Shown here in pieces: positions 6,348 through 11,392 of a stretch of DNA of 12,255 bases (position 1 is its first letter; every line of letters begins with the position of its first letter). The DNA comes from Pseudomonadota bacterium (GTDB taxonomy: Bacteria > Pseudomonadota > Alphaproteobacteria > Rhizobiales > Xanthobacteraceae). Where the stretch lies: assembly GCA_023430245.1 (NCBI GenBank), contig JAEZBA010000323.1:1-12255 (forward strand), given 5' to 3'. The translations under genes and the position numbers were made by a program. The notes below the pieces were generated by a model, which ran no database searches, had not been told where the DNA came from, and saw only the letters and a program-made list of their open reading frames with translations.

Positions 6348-6728
6348 TCACGTCGGTGTCATCCAGCCGATGCCGGCGCCGCCTGGCTCGCGCAGGATGG
6401 CGATGCGCCCGACCTCGGGCACATCGAAGATCGGCCACATCAGCTGCGCACCGGCTTTCAGCGCCATCCCGGCGCGGGCATCGACGTCGTCGACCGCGAG
6501 ATAGGGCATCCAGCCCTCAGGCACGCCGTCGAAGTCCGGCGACGCGAGTTCGAACAGTCCGGCTACCGGCTGACCGTCGAGAAAGGCGCACCAATAGGTG
6601 CGGCCGCCTTCATGGGCCATCGGCATGCCTTCGAAGGTCCAGCCGATGGTGTCGGAATAGAACTGCTTGGCACGCGCGATGTCGCGCGTCAGCAATTCGT
6701 TCCAATGAAAGGTGCCATGTGCAGACAT
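6348..6728 (-). CDS. VOC family (glyoxalase/bleomycin resistance-like) protein
   Basis: The 126-aa protein has two beta-alpha-beta-beta-beta modules. Module 1 covers about 6-62 (TFHWNELLTRDIARAKQFYSDTIGW, with His8 and Glu11 near the usual metal position). Module 2 covers 72-124 (WMPYLAVDDVDARAGMALKAGAQ, then GRIAILREPGGAGIGW). This is the CFP30B/hydroxylase-like VOC subgroup rather than true glyoxalase I. VOC proteins carry out metal-dependent isomerisation or ring cleavage, or sequester drugs; the substrate is unknown. A GGAG Shine-Dalgarno lies just before the ATG. The gene follows the GST gene by 21 bp. GST plus VOC partners suggest handling of electrophiles or thiol conjugates. Confidence 0.93.
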   Translation of the reverse strand: MSAHGTFHWNELLTRDIARAKQFYSDTIGWTFEGMPMAHEGGRTYWCAFLDGQPVAGLFELASPDFDGVPEGWMPYLAVDDVDARAGMALKAGAQLMWPIFDVPEVGRIAILREPGGAGIGWMTPT

Positions 6729-6749
6729 GATTCACTCCGGTGCTTCGCG

Positions 6750-7379
6750 TTAGGCTGCTTGCGCCTGTATGGCCGGATATGGATCGCGCCAGGCGGGCAG
6801 GTCTTCGAGCTGCTCTCTCCAGCGCGCGACATGCTTGAAGCCTTCAAGCGGCAGCCGAATCGTCTCGGCATAGGGCAGCGTCACCGATACGGCGAAGTCG
6901 GCGACGGTCAGATGATCGCCGAGCAGGAAGGTGCGGCCGGCGAGATGGTCGTCCAGCACCTTGATGAATTGCTTCGCTAAGCCGATGCTTTCTTCGGCCG
7001 CTTTGTCATCGGGTGCGCCGATGTTGAATTTCGGCTTGATGACATACTGGAAGTAAAGATTGCCCGCGTGCCTGGTGAAGTGTTCCGAGTTCCAGCTCAG
7101 CCATCTCAGCACGTCGATCTGCTTCGCCGGATCGGTCGGCCAGAGATCAGACTTCGCGATGCTCGCGAGGTGGCACATGATGGCATTGGCCTCCCAGATT
7201 TTGGTTTCGCCATCCTCGAAGGCCGGTACCTTGCCGTTCGGATTCACGGCAAGGAAGGCCGGTGTCTTGTGCTCACCCTTGGCGAGATCGATGCGCACGA
7301 ACTCCACCGGCGATTCAAGATATTTGGCGACGGCGCAGGCTTTTCGGGGATTGATGGTCTCGAAATAATAGAGCTTCAT
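6750..7379 (-). CDS. Glutathione S-transferase family protein
   Basis: This 209-aa protein has a standard GST layout. The thioredoxin-like N-domain includes MKLYYFETINPRKACAVAKYL, the cis-Pro element NPNGKVPAFED at 46-56, and EANAI at 63-67 in place of the common ESxAI. The helical C-domain has the capping motif LGDHLTVADFAV at 153-164. The usual Ser or Cys near residue 10 is replaced by Thr8-Ile-Asn10-Pro, so the catalytic residue is uncertain; this occurs in several bacterial nu/beta-like GSTs. The start has AGGAG at good spacing. It follows the SRPBCC gene by 16 bp. It is clearly different from the cluster-end GST at 1741-2403, so it is not a recent duplicate. Confidence 0.94.
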   Translation of the reverse strand: MKLYYFETINPRKACAVAKYLESPVEFVRIDLAKGEHKTPAFLAVNPNGKVPAFEDGETKIWEANAIMCHLASIAKSDLWPTDPAKQIDVLRWLSWNSEHFTRHAGNLYFQYVIKPKFNIGAPDDKAAEESIGLAKQFIKVLDDHLAGRTFLLGDHLTVADFAVSVTLPYAETIRLPLEGFKHVARWREQLEDLPAWRDPYPAIQAQAA

Positions 7380-7395
7380 TTCGTGCTCCTGTCGT

Positions 7396-7845
7396 TCAGG
7401 CGAATAGCTTTTCGAGCTTGTCGAGCGAGCCGGTCCAGCCGCGGCTGTGACCGTCGCGGGCGGCTTCGTCGAAGAATTTCTCGTGCAGCAGCGTCAGGAT
7501 CGAACCCTCGCCGTCCCGTTTGATGGTGACGGTGACGAGCGACTCGCGCTCCTTCATCGTGTGCCAGGCCCAGGTGAAGACCAGCCGCTCATTTGGCACC
7601 ACCTCGCGATAGATGCCGCCGACCTGATGGTGCTCGCCGTCTTCGGTATTGAACGCGATGGTGTAGGTGCCGCCGACGCGCAGATCGATCTCGGCTTTGG
7701 TCACCGGCCCCGCATCCGGGCCAAACCATTTCACGATTTTCTGCGGGTCGGTCCACGCGGCGTAGACTTTTTCCGCCGGCGCATTGAGACGACGTTTGAG
7801 GGTGAGACTTGGCTTGTCGACGAAGTCGGCGCGGGCGACGGACAT
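7396..7845 (-). CDS. SRPBCC/AHSA1 domain protein, partner of the ArsR regulator
   Basis: The 149-aa protein is a canonical bacterial AHSA1 protein: LTLKRRLNAPAEKVYAAWTDPQKIVKWFGP at 14-43, the beta-hairpin RVGGTYTIAF at 56-65, and the terminal LLHEKFFDEAARDGHSRGWTGSLDKLEKLF. It belongs to the group very often encoded directly after an ArsR-type regulator. In characterised examples the fold binds hydrophobic ligands, so a role as ligand sink or sensor partner is plausible but unproven. The ATG at 7845 is preferred because of the strong GGAGGA Shine-Dalgarno, and the fold starts only about 12 residues later. This start lies inside the arsR coding sequence, giving a 115-bp overlap in another frame. 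Confidence 0.94.
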   Translation of the reverse strand: MSVARADFVDKPSLTLKRRLNAPAEKVYAAWTDPQKIVKWFGPDAGPVTKAEIDLRVGGTYTIAFNTEDGEHHQVGGIYREVVPNERLVFTWAWHTMKERESLVTVTIKRDGEGSILTLLHEKFFDEAARDGHSRGWTGSLDKLEKLFA

Positions 7846-8174
7846 GAGTCTTCCTCCACAAAAGCGGCAAGGCGATCGAGCTGTTTCGACCAGAATTGGG
7901 CATACCGGTTCAGCCACAGCATGGCGTCCTCCATGGGCGCGGCCGTCAGTTCGCAAGACACGACGCGGCCCTTTTTCGAGCGCCGGATCAGCTTCGCATC
8001 TGCGAGGACATCGAGATGTTTCATGACCGCCGGCAGCGAAACCGGGAACGGCTTCGCAAGCTCGCTGACCGACATGCCGTCCTGTTCGGCAAGACGCGCG
8101 AGAATCGCGCGCCGGGTCGGGTCCGACAAAGCCGCGAAGGTCGCATCCAGTTCGTCGTGTCGATAGTAAACCAT
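7731..8174 (-). CDS. ArsR-family winged-helix transcriptional regulator
   Basis: The 147-aa protein carries an ArsR-type winged helix-turn-helix: helix FAALSDPTRRAILARLAE at 13-30, SVSELAKPFPVSLPAVMKHLDVLADAKLI at 35-63 (recognition helix around 45-58), and a wing RRSKKGRVVSCEL at 64-76. The ELCVCDL metal box of ArsR/SmtB sensors is absent, so this is the non-metal subgroup usually paired with AHSA1 proteins. Residues from about 110 to 147 are a Pro/Ser/Arg-rich tail encoded in the 115-bp overlap with the next gene. As first gene of the cluster it probably represses its own operon: an inverted repeat covers its -10 box and start codon. The ATG at 8174 has no Shine-Dalgarno, in line with a leaderless mRNA. 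Confidence 0.93.
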   Translation of the reverse strand: MVYYRHDELDATFAALSDPTRRAILARLAEQDGMSVSELAKPFPVSLPAVMKHLDVLADAKLIRRSKKGRVVSCELTAAPMEDAMLWLNRYAQFWSKQLDRLAAFVEEDSCPSPAPTSSTSQVSPSNVVSMRRRKKSTPRGPTRRKS

Positions 8175-8186
8175 GTGGTTAAGTAT
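8163..8186. promoter_or_regulatory. Candidate ArsR operator spanning the arsR start codon
   Basis: On the minus strand the two 12-nt halves are ATACTTAACCAC and, directly following, ATGGTTTACTAT. They are inverted repeats matching at 9 of 12 positions, with perfect AACCA/TGGTT cores. The ATA...TAT ends and 12-2-12-like size fit the operators of ArsR/SmtB-type repressors. The second half is the first four codons of arsR itself (MVYY), so regulator binding would cover both the -10 box and the start site. The symmetry is seen directly; autoregulation is inferred. Confidence 0.6.
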
Positions 8187-8209
8187 ATGCCCGCGATCGG
8201 GTCCGTCAA
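8182..8209 (-). promoter_or_regulatory. Sigma70-type promoter of the arsR cluster
   Basis: TTGACG (8209-8204) and TATACT (8187-8182) are separated by 16 bp, close to the housekeeping consensus. A start 6-8 nt after the -10 box falls at 8175-8173, on the A of the arsR ATG (8174), which predicts a leaderless transcript. It is the only strong promoter I see for the minus-strand cluster. Confidence 0.6.
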
Positions 8210-8263
8210 GGCGAATGTCTTCAGTTCCGGTCGCGGATCGGGAGGGCGGCCGTAAATGCCGCG

Positions 8264-8278
8264 TTAACGCCCCATTAG
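8264..8278 (+). promoter_or_regulatory. CtrA-like binding site upstream of the 140-aa gene
   Basis: TTAA, 7 nt, TTAG matches the alphaproteobacterial CtrA motif (TTAA-N7-TTAA) at 7 of 8 fixed positions. It sits 46 bp before the ATG at 8324, a reasonable place for an activator. The left half lies in a perfect 10-bp palindrome GCGTTAACGC (8261-8270). CtrA governs flagellar and motility genes in this class, which fits the YjfB-type gene downstream. A single site can be chance. Confidence 0.3.
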
Positions 8279-8323
8279 GCCATTCGTAACGTCATTCCGG
8301 CACCATCGGATGCGGAGCGCAGC

Positions 8324-8746
8324 ATGGCCGGCTATGGCATCAAGAAAATGAACTGGGTGCAGACCCCGTCCGCCTATGAAAGCAACAAGGCGTGGCGGGA
8401 GCGCCGCCAGGCATTTCAGGAAAAATACGAAGCCAATATGCAGAACGTGGTCGCGTCGCTGCAGACCGCATGGACCGATGTCGGATACAACCTCGGCGAA
8501 ATCGCAGCCAACAAGGCGCTCGCGCGCATTCAGCAGGAGGCCAAGGCCAAGCAGGAAAAGGCGGCGGCTGCGGCCGCTGCCGAGGCGAACCTGATCAATC
8601 CACCGAAACAGTCATCGTTCAGCTACGGCGATTCCGTAACCCTCAGCGGCGGCGCCAAGATCGATCTTTCAGCAAACACGATCTCCCATGCCGACGGCAC
8701 GGTCGTGGATCTGAAGACCGGTCTCAAAGTCAACGTAACGGTGTGA
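8324..8746 (+). CDS. Hypothetical protein, 140 aa, possibly motility-associated
   Basis: I do not recognise the family. Residues 20-60 are mostly helical and charged. Residues 62-90 form an Ala/Lys/Gln-rich helix (IQQEAKAKQEKAAAAAAAEAN), probably coiled coil. Residues 98-140 are Gly/Ser/Val-rich beta strands (GDSVTLSGGAKIDLSANTISHADGTVVDLKTGLKV) that resemble a small beta-roll or adhesin-like repeat. No signal peptide, TM segment or cysteine is present. The ATG at 8324 has GGAG 6 nt upstream. The gene is 7 bp ahead of a YjfB-type putative motility gene, with which it likely forms a two-gene unit. A flagellar or secreted-structure role is only an inference from that neighbour and the CtrA-like site. 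Confidence 0.8.
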   Translation: MAGYGIKKMNWVQTPSAYESNKAWRERRQAFQEKYEANMQNVVASLQTAWTDVGYNLGEIAANKALARIQQEAKAKQEKAAAAAAAEANLINPPKQSSFSYGDSVTLSGGAKIDLSANTISHADGTVVDLKTGLKVNVTV

Positions 8747-8753
8747 GGCGGCT

Positions 8754-8948
8754 ATGGATGTCGGAGCCCTGGCTACAGCTTTTGCTGGCGCCTCCACCGC
8801 GAAGCTGCAGATGGCGGCTGCGGCGAAGATGATGAAGATGGACGCCGATGCGCAGGGCGCCGTCGTTCAGGTTCTCGAAGCCGCTCAGGAGAACATGAAG
8901 GCGCTGCTCGCGGCCGGCATCGGCGGAAATCTCGATATATCAGTCTGA
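8754..8948 (+). CDS. YjfB family putative motility protein
   Basis: The 64-aa protein has the compact helical layout of the YjfB/putative motility protein family: MDVGALATAFAGASTAKLQMAAAAKMMKMD, a two-helix Ala/Met-rich core, then GAVVQVLEAAQENMKALL and a Gly-rich end. In Bacillus subtilis yjfB belongs to the motility (SigD) regulon; the molecular function is not known. The assignment here rests on pattern and length, so it is moderately sure. GAGG overlaps the stop of the upstream gene and lies 5 nt before this ATG, which suggests coupled translation. Its 3' end overlaps that of the convergent tlpA gene by 9 bp. Confidence 0.75.
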   Translation: MDVGALATAFAGASTAKLQMAAAAKMMKMDADAQGAVVQVLEAAQENMKALLAAGIGGNLDISV

Positions 8949-9605
8949 CGCTTTGCCCAGCGCGGTCCGGATGAACGCAATCGCGTCGCCGCTCGCCCAT
9001 TCCGCCGGACCGGCCAGCGTCGCGACCTCGCAGCCATTGCGGTCGATAAGGATCGTGGTCGGCATGCCGAAGGCTCGGCCCTTCTCCTTCAACTCCTGAA
9101 AGATTCTGGCGCTGTTGTCGGCGTAATAGCCAAGCGAGGCGATGCCGGTTTCGGTCAGCCAGGCCTTGGCCTTTTCAGGATTGCGGGTGTCGATATTGAC
9201 CGCCACGACTTCGAAATCCGGTCCGCCGAGTTTTTGCTGCAATTCGTCGAGGGCGGGCATTTCCTTCTTGCAGGGCGCGCACCAGGTGGCCCAGAGGTTC
9301 AGGAGCACGGTTCTGTCTTTCCAGTCGGCCAGTGTCCGCTCTTTGCCGTCGCCGTCGCGGAAGGCGAGCGTCGTAAGCGGGATCGGGCTCTTGGCGGGGG
9401 CAAGGGCTGCGACTTCGCCGCGCGCAAGCGGCTTAAGCTTCTGCGCCAGCTGGGCCGCCGGCCGGCACGCCTCCGGGATAGCCGCATTGCGCACCAGCGC
9501 TCCCATCCCGTATATCCCCACCAGCGCCACACCGACGCCCGCGAGCCCGCCCAGAAGCATAACCAGCAGACGCTTTTTCGCGAAGGATCGGGTATCGGAC
9601 GGCAT
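8940..9605 (-). CDS. tlpA: TlpA, membrane-anchored thioredoxin-like protein
   Basis: TlpA is a periplasm-facing thiol:disulfide reductase needed for cytochrome aa3 oxidase assembly; in Bradyrhizobium it reduces ScoI and the CuA site of CoxB. The 221-aa product has the same length class as that protein. It has a signal anchor at 12-37 and a thioredoxin domain with WCAPC at 108-112 and cis-Pro at 182 (GMPTT). Two more cysteines, Cys47 and Cys192, lie 62 residues before and 83 after Cys109, the same spacing as the structural second disulfide of Bradyrhizobium TlpA. The FEVVAVNIDTRNPEKAKAWL and LAGPAEWASGDA segments are also typical. The start at 9605 has a weak Shine-Dalgarno. It is divergent from argH, with only 27 bp between start codons. 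Confidence 0.95.
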   Translation of the reverse strand: MPSDTRSFAKKRLLVMLLGGLAGVGVALVGIYGMGALVRNAAIPEACRPAAQLAQKLKPLARGEVAALAPAKSPIPLTTLAFRDGDGKERTLADWKDRTVLLNLWATWCAPCKKEMPALDELQQKLGGPDFEVVAVNIDTRNPEKAKAWLTETGIASLGYYADNSARIFQELKEKGRAFGMPTTILIDRNGCEVATLAGPAEWASGDAIAFIRTALGKASD

Positions 9606-9636
9606 GGATCAGAACACTCTCAGGTCACGGTCATGA
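9604..9636 (+). CDS. Possible leader peptide (10 aa) overlapping the argH start
   Basis: A mini-ORF encoding MDQNTLRSRS starts at 9604 and ends with a TGA that overlaps the argH ATG as ATGA. Two of its ten codons are Arg (AGG and CGG), which is suggestive in front of an arginine biosynthesis gene. A weak GGA lies 4 nt before the ATG. There is no evidence of expression, and chance is quite possible. Confidence 0.2.
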   Translation: MDQNTLRSRS

Positions 9637-11024
9637 GCAACAAGATGTGGGGCGGACGCTTTTCGTCGAGCCCCGATGCGATCATGGAGGCGATCAATGC
9701 CTCGATCGACGTCGACCGGCACCTGTATCGCCAGGACATCGCCGCGAGCAAGGCCCATGCGGCAATGTTGGCCGAGCAAGGCATCATTGCGAGGGACGAC
9801 GCAAGCCAGATAGCCGCCGGGCTGGACACGATTTTGTCAGAAATCGAGCAGGGCCGGTTCAACTTCCAGCGCGCGCTTGAAGACGTTCACATGAACGTGG
9901 AATCGCGTCTGGCCGACCTGATCGGTCCGGCGGCCGGACGCCTGCACACCGCGCGATCGCGCAACGACCAGGTCGCGACCGACTTCCGGCTCTGGGTGCG
10001 TGACACCATCGATCAGCTCGATGCCGCGCTGCTCGACTACCAGACGGCGCTTGCGGAGAAGGCACTCGAACATGCCGACACCGTCATGCCGGGACTGACG
10101 CATCTGCAGACCGCGCAGCCGGTGACGTTCGGCCATCATCTGCTGGCCTTTGTCGAAATGGCGGAGAGGGATCGCGGCCGCTTCGCCGATGCCCGCAAGC
10201 GGTTGAACGAATGCCCGCTCGGTTCGGCGGCGCTGGCGGGAACGTCGTTTGCGCTCGACCGCGAGATGACCGCGAAGGCGTTGGGCTTCGATCGCCCGAC
10301 CGCGAATTCGCTCGATGCGGTGTCGGACCGCGACTTCGTGATGGAAACGCTTGCCGCGGCGACGATCACCGCGGTGCACCTGTCGCGCATTGCCGAGGAG
10401 ATCGTGATCTGGACGTCGCCGCTCACCGGACTGATGCGGCTGTCCGACAAATTCACCACCGGCTCCTCAATCATGCCGCAGAAGCGCAATCCGGACGCGG
10501 CCGAGCTGGTGCGCGCGAAAGCCGCGCGGATCGCAGCGGCCTTTCAGGCGATTGTTGTCGTGATGAAGGGGCTGCCACTCGCCTATCAGAAGGACATGCA
10601 GGAGGACAAGGAAGGCGCGATGGACGCGCTTGGCGCGCTGTCGCTTTGCATCGTCGCCATGACCGGCATGGTGCGCGACATCGAGCCCGATGTCGGCCGC
10701 ATGAAGAAGGCGGCGGGCGAGGGCTATGCGACTGCCACCGACCTCGCCGACTGGTTGGTGCGCAGCCTCAATATTCCGTTCCGGCAGGCGCATCACATCA
10801 CCGGCAGCATTGTCGCAGAGGCGGCGAAAGCCGGCCTGCCGCTGCACCGTGTCCCGCTGGCCGAGATGCAGAAGGTCGAGCCGGGGATTACCGACGACGT
10901 GTTCAAGGTGCTGTCGGTCGACCGCTCGGTGCAGAGCCGAACCAGCTATGGCGGCACCGCGCCGAAGAACGTGCGCCTGCAGGCCAGGCGCTGGCTGAAA
11001 CGGCTGGGCAAGGGCGCGAACTGA
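9633..11024 (+). CDS. argH: Argininosuccinate lyase
   Basis: ArgH catalyses the last step of arginine biosynthesis, splitting argininosuccinate into arginine and fumarate, as a cytoplasmic homotetramer. The 463-aa product has the normal family length. It begins MSNKMWGGRFSSSPDAIMEAINASIDVDRHL, carries the SRNDQVATDFRLW region (118-130), THLQTAQP with the catalytic His157, and the fumarate lyase signature GSSIMPQKRNPD at 277-288, whose serines include the catalytic one. It ends with the usual TSYGGTAPKNVRLQ segment. The reading frame stays open upstream, but the ATG at 9633 is the conserved start. Only a weak AGG precedes it, and the mini-ORF at 9604 may deliver ribosomes. It is followed by lptM (107 bp gap) and lysA in the same direction. 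Confidence 0.97.
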   Translation: MSNKMWGGRFSSSPDAIMEAINASIDVDRHLYRQDIAASKAHAAMLAEQGIIARDDASQIAAGLDTILSEIEQGRFNFQRALEDVHMNVESRLADLIGPAAGRLHTARSRNDQVATDFRLWVRDTIDQLDAALLDYQTALAEKALEHADTVMPGLTHLQTAQPVTFGHHLLAFVEMAERDRGRFADARKRLNECPLGSAALAGTSFALDREMTAKALGFDRPTANSLDAVSDRDFVMETLAAATITAVHLSRIAEEIVIWTSPLTGLMRLSDKFTTGSSIMPQKRNPDAAELVRAKAARIAAAFQAIVVVMKGLPLAYQKDMQEDKEGAMDALGALSLCIVAMTGMVRDIEPDVGRMKKAAGEGYATATDLADWLVRSLNIPFRQAHHITGSIVAEAAKAGLPLHRVPLAEMQKVEPGITDDVFKVLSVDRSVQSRTSYGGTAPKNVRLQARRWLKRLGKGAN

Positions 11025-11131
11025 GGTTTTTCGGCCGCAGCGCAAGAATTTCGTTGGGAAGGCCGTGCGATCAGGGATTTCGCCATGTTCGGCGGGTCTG
11101 ATATGGTCCGCGCCGTTCGGGGGGTTCCCTA

Positions 11132-11386
11132 GTGATCCGTAGCTTGTCTACCCTATCTTACCGCCTCGCGGTTGTGGCCTTGCTGGTCGCCGCGCTGGGG
11201 CTCTCCGCCTGCGGCCGGAAAGGTGCGTTGGACGCGCCCCCCGGCGGCCTTGCGGCTAACCCGATAGGCTCGCTTGACGAGGAGACCGAAGAGGGCGGAG
11301 AGGTGGTCAAGCGTGGGTCCGCTCGCGGATTGCCGATCATCCGCGGCCCTGACCGGCCCATCCCTCTCGACGTCCTACTAAATTAA
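11132..11386 (+). CDS. lptM: LptM-type small lipoprotein (LPS transport chaperone)
   Basis: The 84-aa protein has a lipoprotein signal peptide (hydrophobic stretch 12-26) and a lipobox LSAC ending in Cys27. This is directly followed by CGRKGALDAPP, the conserved CG-x-KG-x-L-x-x-P motif of LptM/YifL. In E. coli LptM is an outer-membrane lipoprotein that helps the LPS translocon LptD form its native disulfides. The tail after residue 45 is acidic, then basic, and is not conserved-looking. The start is a GTG at 11132; no ATG is available before the signal peptide, and the Shine-Dalgarno is weak. It lies directly upstream of lysA, a gene order widespread in proteobacteria. Confidence 0.88.
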   Translation: MIRSLSTLSYRLAVVALLVAALGLSACGRKGALDAPPGGLAANPIGSLDEETEEGGEVVKRGSARGLPIIRGPDRPIPLDVLLN

Positions 11387-11392
11387 TCCGCC

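Noticed and set aside
6280..6438. 53-codon upstream extension of the DUF899 protein
   Set aside because: It overlaps the end of the VOC gene and is Arg/His-rich; the ATG at 6279 has a good Shine-Dalgarno and matches the family start.
9234..9632. 133-codon N-terminal extension of argH
   Set aside because: It is antisense to the thioredoxin domain of tlpA and shows no domain. Argininosuccinate lyases begin at the MSNKMWGGRF segment.
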